A DNA stretch of 54,048 nt from a virus: positions 1 through 54,048 of IMG/VR virus record IMGVR_UViG_3300032173_000540; one strand, given 5' to 3'. Shown one piece after another: positions 42,250 to 53,500 of the stretch. A program made the position numbers and the translations under genes. The first letter of the stretch is position 1. The number at the start of each line of letters is the position of its first letter. The notes beneath the pieces are model-generated. The model was not told where the DNA came from. It saw nothing but the letters and a program-made list of their open reading frames with translations, and did not search any database.

Positions 42250-45200
42250 ATGGGTAGTCCATTAGATTATATAAGCTCAGAGGGTTTTAGAAAAAAACTA
42301 ATAACAAGGAATTTAGTACCATATGCTAAGTCCCCTACCAAAGTTACGCCCCCAACAACTTATGAGGTTATTCAATCAGATTATTCTGTAGTTGATAGTC
42401 CTGATGGTCTTATTGATACAACTTTTTTTGCCGACAAACAATACCCACTTAATAAGTGGGGTAACGACGGAGGTTATAAACAAGCACCTGATATTAGTGG
42501 AAATTTAAATACTGTCTCAAATAAAGGTGAATATGGCCCTGGTCAACAAGATGCTCACATTATTGACCAAGCCAAGATTGCAGCACAAACAGGGTTTAAT
42601 GGTATTACTGGACCTTATTTGTCGGTTAATGCTTTTGGTAATGGAGGGTTAGAACAATATGATGCTGGTGTTTATATTACAACACCAGATACAATATCAA
42701 GTACACTTCCTGGTGGAGCAATACAACTATATAATAATCAACCTTATCCCACAACCTTTAATTCTTCTTCATATAGTCCACTATCAATTTTATTAAGTCC
42801 CGACCCAACAGGTAGTAATGGATTATTAAGTCAAGATTCATTTATAGCTCGTTTAGGTGCAAAGACACTTAAAAAAGAATTTGAAGAAAGAATTGGTAGA
42901 GCGATTATTAGAGAAACTATTGGTCGTGCCAACTTTTTAAATGTTAATAGTAGCACCAATCTTGTTAATATTTTAACAGGTAGAGTTCCTTTAATTGAAC
43001 CTAATTATCAGATTACCGTTCCTTCTAATCCTATAACAGCAGCTGCGGATTTTGGACTTAGATTAGGTGGTAGTCTTTTACCGTTTTCATTAATACCTGG
43101 TTCATACTTTGACCCAAATATTAATCCTGGCCAACCAACAACAATTGGACAGTCTTTGTTAGCAAATCCAATTGCTGCCGTAGGTAACTTTGTTAGTAAT
43201 TTATTAGGTGCTGGTAAAACAGGTACACAGATATTTTACAATAATACAGGTGCTGGACAAAAATCTATATTGTGGAAAAACATTAACTACAATAGATATA
43301 AACCAAATTACGATAGAACATTACTTGATAGATTAGGAGGGGCTATTGTAGGTACCGAAACAAATAATTCTAACTTCTATGTTGGGTCAATAAGTTCTGA
43401 CCCGTCAAGAGTATTTTCACCAAGTAGAGCGTTACCTACAGATGCCTTTGGTAACGAACAACAATCACCTGTATACGGACCACATGAGTTAGCTCAATTA
43501 TATGAAGGTCCAAGTAAAGAAATTCGTTTAGGTGCTAACGGTCCAATCTATAGTAATGGTGGTGGTATTGAAGGTGGATTCACTTGGGTGTCTCCAAAAT
43601 ACAAAGGAAATGCGGGTAAGAAAGTAGGCGTGGGTGGGGTTATATTAGACCAAGATGAAGATTTTAAACCCTCATCATATAATACAACCGAATCTACAGA
43701 AAGGAAATTTAAACAAGGTTCCATACTTGACGACACCCAAAGACTTATTGATAGTCAACCAGAAGGTGGTAAAAGATTACAACACGTTGGTAATGCGATT
43801 GACCAAGTTAGTAAGGTATTCCATGATGGTTACAAAGAATTAACTAAGGGTTCAAGGGTTATACAATATACGGGTTCTATTGGACAAGAAGTTGGAACTG
43901 AATATTGTAGAGTTTTTACTAAAGACGTACCATATCTTCAATTTAACGACCTTCAAAAAACCGATGGTATCGTAACCGAAGGTAGAAGATTTTCATATTC
44001 AGTATTAGATAAAACATATAATCTTAATATTGCTCCAAACAAACAAGAGGGTGGACAAGATTCAACAAATTTGATTGGAAGTTATAATAATGCATATGCT
44101 AAAAAATATATGTTCTCACTTGAAAATTTGGCATGGGCAACTTCAAACACACCAGGATTTGCTGTTGCGGATTTACCAGTTTGTGAACGAGGACCAAACG
44201 GAGGTAGAGTTATGTGGTTCCCACCTTATGGTTTAACTTTTAGTGAAACTGTTACTGCTAATTGGAATGCCAATGAATTTATAGGTAGACCAGAACCAAT
44301 ATACACTTATAAGAGTACAAATAGGTCTGGTAGTTTAACTTGGAAAATAGTTGTTGACCATCCGTCTGTTTTAAATGTTATTGTTAATAAAGTGTTAGCT
44401 AATGAAACAAATAAAGTTAGAGTTGATAGTATTTTAGAATCATTTTTTGCTGGATGTAGAAAATATGATTTATATGAACTTGCAAAAAAATATTATACAA
44501 TATCACCTAATGATTTATTTGAGATACAACAAGCTATTTCATCAAAAGAATTAACAAGAGAACAGTTAGAATATACTATTAGTACAATCAAAACAACTCC
44601 TGAGTTATCTAGTGATACAGGAACTGGTGGTTCTCCTGAAGCAACACTTAATGTTTACAAACAAAGTGGTTTTTACTTTGATAATGATATACCAAAACAA
44701 CTTAATCAAAATTTTGGTCAATTATATGGCCCATATATTTCGCAAAAAACCAATTATCAAAAAAAATCGCCAAGTACTGCTGAGCAAACAACCTCATTCT
44801 TTGATAGTGTGGTTACACCAAACAAAGATAATATTGATAAGTTAATTAACGAATTAGATAAACAATTTACTAATAACCCCGAAGGTACGGTAACTATTAT
44901 TATTAGTAGTAGTACATCACCCGCAGCCAAAAAGGAATATAACGATAAGTTATCTGCAAGAAGAATTAATTCTGCCGCGATATACATTACGGGTAACACT
45001 AAGATGAAAAAATATGTCACTGGTACTCCACAAAGATTAATTGTCAAAGTTGGAGCGGCGTTAGGTGAAAACGCTCAAGTACTAAAGTATGACGATAAAA
45101 CTAAAAGTTTTGTGCCAGGAAGCAGTGTTTCTTGTGGTGATGGTGATGGGGCTGACAGTCAAGCGTTAAATAAAGAAATTTATACAACAAATGCAATGGC

Positions 45201-47256
45201 TTGTAGAAGGGCGTATATTTCTGACATTCAATCAACATTAAAGGCGCCAAAAGTTGTACCAACCCCTAAAGAAACTACTGTAATTACAGGTAATGTTGTT
45301 ACAAAAACAGAAACGCAGAAAACAACAACAAATGTAGAAGTACCAAGAGATAATATTAGTAAAAGGGTGTTAAGGTCGTTATTATCTGAGTGTGATTATT
45401 TTGAAACAATTAAAGAAGAAACTCCTATGGTTTATGATAATCTTAGAGACAAATTAAAATTCTTCCAACCATCATTCCACTCAATTACTCCAGAAGGCCT
45501 TAATTCAAGATTAACGTTCTTACAACAATGTATGAGACCTGGTGATACAATACCAACAATTAAAACTATTGACGGAGCACCAACACCCGTATATAATGAT
45601 GCAACAAACACGTCTTTTGGTGCACCACCTGTTTTAATTTTAAGAGTTGGAGATTTTTACAATACAAAGATAATTCCAAACAACCTATCTATTACCTATG
45701 AAAACTTGGATATTAATCCTGAAGGTATTGGGGTTCAACCTATGATTGCTAATGTTACTTTATCATTTAATTTTGTTGGTGGTAGTGGATTAAAAGAATC
45801 GGTTGATAAATTACAAAATGCGTTAACGTTTAACTATTATGCTAATACTGAAATATATGATGATAGGGCGGACGCAACCGATTTAAGTTATAAAGTAATT
45901 GACGCTGAATTTTTAAAATTGGCGCCAAGCAATGTCGGGCCTCCAACTATTAATCAATCAACACCTAATAATGGTCAAAGTAATGATAAACCAATTGGTA
46001 CTGTAACAAGTAATGTTATAAGTGATACAGGTCAAACAGGTACAATTAACTATAGTATCTTCATGGATAAAGTTGTAACAGAGACTCAATCATATTTTAC
46101 AAATGTTGTTAATAAAAATAGAGAAACGGTTAACCAATATAATAATGCCGTTCGTCAACAATGGATGATGGAACGAGTATATACTGAGGGTAAATTTGAG
46201 ATAACTAAAGATAATAAAACAATACTTTTTGGTAAGTCTTACAATTTAGAAAAAAGAACCGATGATTTATTTGCACAACTTGTTAAAGACATTAAAGACG
46301 GTGACGAAGGATTTATAACGTTTATCTCGGATAGTTCTAAATTATTTTCAAACAAACTTATAAGACAAGTTAAGGAAAACTATTCAAACTTTGTTGGTGG
46401 TAAAAGAAGTTCATTTCAAAGTGCGATAACTAATATTACAAATAGTATGGTTGCAGTACAACAAAGTTATATTGGATATATTGGAAGAATTAATACTATA
46501 ACATATAGTGTAAACCCTAATACAGGAACTGATGGGTATCAACAAAGTAACGGTAAAGTGTTTTCATATATATTATATCCAACAACAGAGGTTGATACTA
46601 GTTCATCACCAGCAACAGATACTTTAGTTGAACTTGAAAATGATGTTAAAAAAATAAACAGCGGAATTACTGAATTTAATACGATTGTAGAAACTGAACA
46701 AGAATTTACTTATTCTGGTAAAAAATATAAAGGAACTTTAGTTTTACCTTTACCTTATAAATTACCTTCAGGTGAAAAAGTATTCGTACCTTTTAGTGAA
46801 AATACTTTATTTGAAAATGATATTTTTAGAAATGTTTATATGATTGTTTCTGACGATGTTACCGATAGTAAAAAATATGAAACATTTAAAAATGCATTAA
46901 TTGGTAATATACTTGGTAACACGGGATTAATAGGTAACGGTGCTGATAATATTAGTGAAGTTTTTGATGCTTATTGGGATAAAATTGCAAAACCTGCATT
47001 TGTTGAAGAAAACAACATCACTAAAGAATTTATAAATTATATGGAAAAAGAAAAATTAAAAGATTTCTTAAAATACACTCCATTCACACTTAAAAAGAAA
47101 AGAACGTTTACTTATGATACTGAAAACGCAAATACTGAAGCACAACAACAATTGATAAAAGGTTTAGGTTGGGTTGAAAACCAAAACACAAATAATAAAA
47201 CGTGGAATGACGAAAAGCCTGCAAACGTATTTATATCTAAAGCAAAACTTAGCTAA
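42250..47256 (+). CDS. Large baseplate protein with an internal OmpA-like domain
   Basis: The 1668-residue protein has a long Asn/Gly-rich N-terminal part. A region around residues 640-740 follows: LAWATSNTPGFAVADLPVCE, then FIGRPEPIYTYKSTNRSGSLTWKIVVDHPS, typical of tube-capping baseplate proteins (gp48/gp54 type). At about 850-940 is an OmpA-like domain with DKLINELDKQFTNNPEGTV, then KLSARRINSAAIYI, the helix that carries the peptidoglycan-contacting Arg. At about 1125-1240 comes VLILRVGDFYNTKIIPNNLS and VQPMIANVTLSFNFVGGS. The last third is a charged, mixed region. The size and mix of domains indicate a multi-domain baseplate hub or wedge protein. Confidence 0.8.
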   Translation: MGSPLDYISSEGFRKKLITRNLVPYAKSPTKVTPPTTYEVIQSDYSVVDSPDGLIDTTFFADKQYPLNKWGNDGGYKQAPDISGNLNTVSNKGEYGPGQQDAHIIDQAKIAAQTGFNGITGPYLSVNAFGNGGLEQYDAGVYITTPDTISSTLPGGAIQLYNNQPYPTTFNSSSYSPLSILLSPDPTGSNGLLSQDSFIARLGAKTLKKEFEERIGRAIIRETIGRANFLNVNSSTNLVNILTGRVPLIEPNYQITVPSNPITAAADFGLRLGGSLLPFSLIPGSYFDPNINPGQPTTIGQSLLANPIAAVGNFVSNLLGAGKTGTQIFYNNTGAGQKSILWKNINYNRYKPNYDRTLLDRLGGAIVGTETNNSNFYVGSISSDPSRVFSPSRALPTDAFGNEQQSPVYGPHELAQLYEGPSKEIRLGANGPIYSNGGGIEGGFTWVSPKYKGNAGKKVGVGGVILDQDEDFKPSSYNTTESTERKFKQGSILDDTQRLIDSQPEGGKRLQHVGNAIDQVSKVFHDGYKELTKGSRVIQYTGSIGQEVGTEYCRVFTKDVPYLQFNDLQKTDGIVTEGRRFSYSVLDKTYNLNIAPNKQEGGQDSTNLIGSYNNAYAKKYMFSLENLAWATSNTPGFAVADLPVCERGPNGGRVMWFPPYGLTFSETVTANWNANEFIGRPEPIYTYKSTNRSGSLTWKIVVDHPSVLNVIVNKVLANETNKVRVDSILESFFAGCRKYDLYELAKKYYTISPNDLFEIQQAISSKELTREQLEYTISTIKTTPELSSDTGTGGSPEATLNVYKQSGFYFDNDIPKQLNQNFGQLYGPYISQKTNYQKKSPSTAEQTTSFFDSVVTPNKDNIDKLINELDKQFTNNPEGTVTIIISSSTSPAAKKEYNDKLSARRINSAAIYITGNTKMKKYVTGTPQRLIVKVGAALGENAQVLKYDDKTKSFVPGSSVSCGDGDGADSQALNKEIYTTNAMACRRAYISDIQSTLKAPKVVPTPKETTVITGNVVTKTETQKTTTNVEVPRDNISKRVLRSLLSECDYFETIKEETPMVYDNLRDKLKFFQPSFHSITPEGLNSRLTFLQQCMRPGDTIPTIKTIDGAPTPVYNDATNTSFGAPPVLILRVGDFYNTKIIPNNLSITYENLDINPEGIGVQPMIANVTLSFNFVGGSGLKESVDKLQNALTFNYYANTEIYDDRADATDLSYKVIDAEFLKLAPSNVGPPTINQSTPNNGQSNDKPIGTVTSNVISDTGQTGTINYSIFMDKVVTETQSYFTNVVNKNRETVNQYNNAVRQQWMMERVYTEGKFEITKDNKTILFGKSYNLEKRTDDLFAQLVKDIKDGDEGFITFISDSSKLFSNKLIRQVKENYSNFVGGKRSSFQSAITNITNSMVAVQQSYIGYIGRINTITYSVNPNTGTDGYQQSNGKVFSYILYPTTEVDTSSSPATDTLVELENDVKKINSGITEFNTIVETEQEFTYSGKKYKGTLVLPLPYKLPSGEKVFVPFSENTLFENDIFRNVYMIVSDDVTDSKKYETFKNALIGNILGNTGLIGNGADNISEVFDAYWDKIAKPAFVEENNITKEFINYMEKEKLKDFLKYTPFTLKKKRTFTYDTENANTEAQQQLIKGLGWVENQNTNNKTWNDEKPANVFISKAKLS

Positions 47257-47579
47257 TGGCATATCAATATTCAAACAGATATAATGAATTTTTAATTAAT
47301 GGTGAACAAACTGTTGTGCCCTTTGTTAATATACCACAAAAGACAACAGATAAGACTTACATATATAAAGTTGGTAGAAGTAGGTTAGATATTGTTTCCC
47401 AAGAATTTTATAACTCTCCGTATTTTGGATGGTTAATTTTGCAAGCAAATCCTGAGTTTGGGGGTTTAGAAAATTATATATATGATGGTGCTATATTGAT
47501 TATTCCTTATCCTCTACTACCTTCATTACAAGACTATAAAGCGTCATTAGATAACTATTTTTATTATTATGGCAGGTAA
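47256..47579 (+). CDS. LysM-like baseplate wedge protein (gp53-like)
   Basis: The 107-residue protein reads KTYIYKVGRSRLDIVSQEFY, then YFGWLILQANPEFGGLENYIYDGAILIIPYP. This is the LysM fold (strand, helix around D-I-V-S-x-E-F, strand with x-I-x-I-P) found in T4 gp53 and other small baseplate proteins. T4 gp53 joins wedges into the ring. The ATG overlaps the previous stop by one base, and its own stop overlaps the following ATG at 47569 by 11 bases. Confidence 0.82.
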   Translation: MAYQYSNRYNEFLINGEQTVVPFVNIPQKTTDKTYIYKVGRSRLDIVSQEFYNSPYFGWLILQANPEFGGLENYIYDGAILIIPYPLLPSLQDYKASLDNYFYYYGR

Positions 47580-50500
47580 TGTACAAGGAGATAACAGTGG
47601 TAATGTTTTAGTAGAGTTTGATTACAATAATATTATTGTAGTTGACCCTAATAAAACCATTGATGCGTTTGGAAATATTCGTGAAAGATTAGTTGACCAT
47701 GAGAATTTGGTGATGTACGCCAATCTTGAGGCTGAAGTTGTGCCAAGAACAAAGTTGTCTGTGGGTGGTAGCCCCGAAGATAGGATTAGAATTCTATCCG
47801 TCGCTAAAATGAACTTTTTAAGACCTACCGAAGGTACTAATTTAACTACTGGTTATTATGATGAATTAACGGGTAAAAACTCAAGAAATGGTTTAGGTGT
47901 AAACCAAATGACGGAACAAATTATTGACCCAAAAAATGGTACCAAACCATATTCAAAAATGACTGTTAACAATCCAGGTCAAACCGCGACAGACAATGGA
48001 TTATTAGGTATTACAAGTATTTCAGTTAAAACTAATTCGTCTTTTGTACCACAAGTAACGATGGAATTGGAAGATATCCAAGGAAGAGCGTTGTTTCAAT
48101 TAGGAAATGACTCACCTTATTCGGCATTTTTTAATTTACCATATTGCCCTTTTTATTTAACCCTTAAAGGTTATTACGGACAAGCAATTAGATATCAATT
48201 AAATCTTAAAACATTTAATGCCAGATTCAACACGTTCAGTGGAAATTACCAAATAACATTAGAGTTTGTTGGATATAAATTCAACATTTTAAATGAAATT
48301 TCAATGGGTAGTTTATTTGCTACTCCACACATGTACAGTACAACTTTTGGTATTTCAAAATCGCCAACATCTCCTGAGGGGGCGGGAAATTCATCAATTC
48401 AAGCCCAATTGAATATAGTAGACCAAGCCTCTGGAAAACAATCCACAATATCGGCAGACAATCTTACAAGTGAATTAGTTACTGAGAGAGGATATCAAAA
48501 AATTACTGAAGTTTATAGTGAGTATAAAGCTAAAGGGTTACTTAGTCCAGATTTTCCAGAATGGACAGTGGCTCAACTAATGAATCAATTACAAACATTT
48601 GAACAAACAATTCAAAATGCATACCCGCCAGTTATTATTGAACCATTAACTAATATTAGAAATTATAAAGAAGGTTTAAAAAATTATTTTAATGAGATTT
48701 ATGGTAATAAAGATTCTTGGTTTAATACATACATTAATCCAAAACCAATAATATTAAAAGGAACTAATCAAGAAGTTTATATTTTCAAACAAGAGTTTAT
48801 TGATAATCCTACAAAAAAAGAAGAGGCTAAAAGTTTATTAAGTGCATATACTATTGATTTTAACGTTAATGTTTTGGGTCCTAACCCAACTTTAGGTACG
48901 TTAGGTAAAACACCAATTAAAAATAGTATAACATATAATACTATGGTTAAACAAGTTGCACCAACCGAAATAGACATAGTTAAAACAACAACATCACAAA
49001 CAGGTGTTTTATCACCAACAACCGCAGATACTAAAGCGGTTTTATTGTTGTTAGAAAAAGGGTTTAAACCAACTTTAGAAAAGGACACTTCTAATACTAC
49101 ATTTGAAAATCTGTTTGGGAATTTGGTTAAACCAGGTGCATTTATTTTTGATGAATTTCAAAATTTATTATCAAAGATGGAAACCGAAGCTAATAAAAAG
49201 TTATCTGAATATGAAACAGCAATAACCGCAGATTTGGCTAAAAAGATTGAAGACTCGTCTACAGGTCTTGGGTTTAAACCAACTGTTAGAAATATTTGTG
49301 CGGTAATTATGGCATCGGCTGAAGGATTCATTCGCTTACTTGATGAGGTTCATACTAATGCTTGGAATGTAAAATATGACCCTGTAAGAAAAAACGCCAT
49401 ACTTGATAACCCATCATCCGCTCAAGGTACAGATACAGAAGGTAATGTTAAAATTACTAATGCAGCTCAAAATGATAATCAAGGGTTAGTTAACGGACAA
49501 ATACCTGTTTACCCATGGCCTCAGTTTTTTGTTGAAACACCTGAAGATAAAAAAGGTAGATTTCAATTAAAGTATATTGCCGACCCTTCAGTAGTTAATT
49601 TAACTAAAGGATATCTTTATGACAAATGGCCTGAAGTTGAATTTGTTGAAGAGTATATGAAAGGGTTAACACAAAAATTTAATCTGCCTATAACTCAACC
49701 TACAATAGATAGTCAAAACACTACAAACATTATTAATGTAAATGCAATTGAATATCCTTCAGAAGGTATTGCCTATGTCAATAAAGAAGAAATTAAGTTT
49801 TTTTATGAAATATGGGAAAGACAATTTTTAACATCAAATTATTCTGGATTTATAAGAGCAAATAACAATCAGATAGACCAACTAACAAAATTAATTGTTA
49901 GTGCTGAAACAAATAACATTGTAACAGGTTTGGGTATAAGTTCACCATTTTTAACATTAAAACTTAAAAATTATAATATTACCGCGCAAAACTACCCTGC
50001 GTTTTTATCAAACATATCAAATCAAGGTACAGGTAGGGCATATCAAGATTACCTTAGAGATTTTTTTGTTACACCATATCTTAGAAATTTAACTCAAAAT
50101 TCTTTTAATATTTTAAGTTTAACTGATTTGGGTAAAGAACCTCAAACAGCTACAAACTCAGATGGACTATTACAATTAACCAAAAATGTAACTAACGACC
50201 CATTAATTATTGACACTTATCCATTCACGGACCCAACATGGGTTTCTAAAAATATGGCGAATAGTGTTAGTAGTACTAAAAATTCTGTGTATAACACAAA
50301 TAGAGTATTAACGGTTTTTGAAGATAGAGATGTTATTTCAAATTTTAATAGTGTTTACGATTACAGTAAAAATAGACCTGTTACTAATTTTTCATATTTA
50401 AATGTTTCTAATCCAGTAAATCAAATAACCTCAATTGGTTTGGATGGGTTTTACTTAATTAGAAAAGACCCCACTTATTTTATACCTACAGAAGGATATG

Positions 50501-53500
50501 TTAACTACCTTTCACCAAGTAAAAATATACCAATTGAAACAACAACCTCAATGTTGAACACACCTTATTTTGTTAATGCAATTCAAAATGGTGTTTATAA
50601 TTGGAGAAGGAAAGACCCGTATCCATACACACAAGCCGCTTATCTATTTATTAATTCTTTACCGTTAGCATCTCTAAAAGAAAAATATAAAACAAATGGT
50701 GTTTCAAGTGACTTAGATTATATTGCATCTTGTTTTAAAAAGTTTGGAGCGATTCACAAAATGCCATATGCTTGGGTATTAAAAATGGGTTCTGTGTGGT
50801 ATAGATATAAAACTTATGTTAATAGTAATGTTGATATTTTAGATTCGGCATGGAAAGATTTTAGTTACAAAACAAATTTTGACCCAGTAACAAGTTCCGA
50901 TACTAAAACATATACCTTTAATTTTGACGGTGTTAATAAGATTACACTACAAAGTTCTGCAAATAATATAACTAAAATTCAAACAGGATTTTATCCAAAA
51001 GTAATTAACGACTTTAATGTTTTTTATAATGGTTATGATTTATACAGTGGTTATACTGATACAGAAATACAGTCAAGTGTTGATGTTGGATTAAAAGTAT
51101 ATAATTTCACTGACTCAAACATTAATGCCCAAAGCGGTTCATCATATTCAAGTATACAAACGTGGTCTGTAGTGTTACCTAATAATACTTTTGACCCAAC
51201 AGACGTTGGAAATGCGTGTAACCCAAGTAATAATACAACTACTTTAAAATATTATGTGGTACCATCATTTGGTTCTGAGATTAATCAAGTAAAAAATGAA
51301 TGTTTAATTGCTAATGTTCCTGTTAGTACTGGATTTATTAACAACCCATCAATTTATAACGGTTCCGTTAGATTATTATGGTCATCACCAAATTATGGTT
51401 ATTTTAAAAATAGCGAGATTTCAAGGCCGCTGCCAGATTCTTATATAAATAAAATTGAAACTGGTACAAAACAACAATCATCTTTTAAACTCTTAAATGA
51501 TTTTGATTATTCAAAAATTGAAGAAATATTTTCTGTTTTTGATAAAACTATTTTAGATAAATTTGAACAGGAGTTTTTAAACTTTTCTAAACCAGTTGCC
51601 AATATTGATTTAGGTCCACAACTTGTTGTGCCTATTGGTGTTTCACCTGTTGACCAAAATGCCCTATTTAAAAATTTCCAATACTTGTTTAGAAATTTAA
51701 TGGAAATTGAAGGTAAAGGGGACTCTGTTACGACTGGAGAATATTTTAAAACTATTGGGGAATCACAATTAACAATATTTTCAAATACTATAAAATCGTT
51801 TTTAGAGTACGATGTGATTTTAAAATACGGTAACCCTGCAGAATATGATAGAAGGGTAATGGCGTCTTATTTGACTCAAGGTAATGGAGATTACCCAATA
51901 CAAGACCCAATTAACTTTGCGCCATATATTAAAGATAGTTTACCGTCAAAGGCCAATACAATTACTTTGGCATTGTCTAAGTCAAGATATCCACAAGCTT
52001 GGTTGTCATTAGAAACGGAAGTAGGATTTTCAACAATTGAAAATTTAATATATGATAATAATGGTTCATATATTACAGATTTTTTTATTGATAATAATAT
52101 TGAATTTACTTCCGATAATGTAGTACTGTTGGCGCCAATTATTAAAATGTATGCCACACAAAAATTGTATAATCCAAATTTAAATCCAGCTGATTTTAAA
52201 AACAGTCTTGAAACTTATTTAGGATTGACCTCACAGTTTCAAAACAATATATTAAATCAAATTCTAACAAAAGTAAGAGATAAATTACCTGACCAACAAC
52301 AATTACCTGAAAGAGTAATTCAAAGTACAATTGACGGGCAACAAAGTAAGGTAGAAAATTATGAAGTATTCAAAGGATTAAATGATAAGTGGATTGCTGG
52401 GTCAGATTATACTTCAAAAACTTTATTTGAAGATTTTATGTTTTTAGATAGAGCATCAAGAAATATTGGTGATACAATTATTATTGATATTTTTGACTTA
52501 AAAAATATGTTCAGTAAGAATTCTCTTAACATGGAAATGAGTGTATTCACATTTGTTAGTGGTTTATTAATTAAAAATAAATTTAATGTGATGCCGTTAC
52601 CTGCTTATGTTAATTTTTATAATATACAAGATGTGGATGGTACTACAATACCGCAACCTGAAGGTAAATTAGAATTTGCTGACAACATGTGGGGAACATT
52701 TTTAGATGTTGATTATAGAAAATCAGGACCTAAAATGATTTGTTTTTATGCTGGTCAACCATCAACACATTTAGATTTACCAAAAGGAAATTCAAGATTT
52801 AGGGACGACGCTTTTGAATTAAGGAGAGCATCGGATAACCCACTAATTGAAGACCCTGCAGGTAAAAAAGATTATGCGGTTTCAAATAAATGTGTTGGTT
52901 TTAATGTTGATGTTGGTATTAGAAACCAAAATATATTTTATTCGTTGCAGGTTGGAATGGATGGAGGAAGAGCAACTTCTGAAAGTATTCAAACCCAACT
53001 TAATATGGTTGACCAAGCGTCAGGTAGAAATGTTGCGACACAAAATGTTAGTCTATATAATTTATACAAACAGAGAAGTTATCAATGTAGTGTTGTTTGT
53101 TTAGGTAATGCTTTATTGCAACCAACAATGTATTTTAATCTTAGACATGTTCCAATGTTTAATGGGCCATATTTTATAACTGAAGTAGACCATAATATTA
53201 CACAAGGAAGTTTTCAAACAACGTTTAAAGGTACAAGACAAGGGATATATGATTTACCGTCAATAGACACTTATTTACAAAGTATTAATCAAAATTTATT
53301 GAGTAAAATTGAGGCTATTATTAAAAGTAAAAAAGATGATGTTTCAGGTAAGGCTATTACAAATATTAATAAATCTAAATATGTGAGTCAAACAGGTGAT
53401 AGTACTGCCGCGGCACAAAACTCGTGTCGTAATAATTTGGCAACCGCCTATAATAGTTTTGGTGACGCACAGACATCAAACACTGTTAGTCTTACCCCAT

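Noticed and set aside
43548-43736. Short open frames on either strand within 42250-47256
   Set aside because: They overlap a long gene with consistent coding character and have no start signal or domain.
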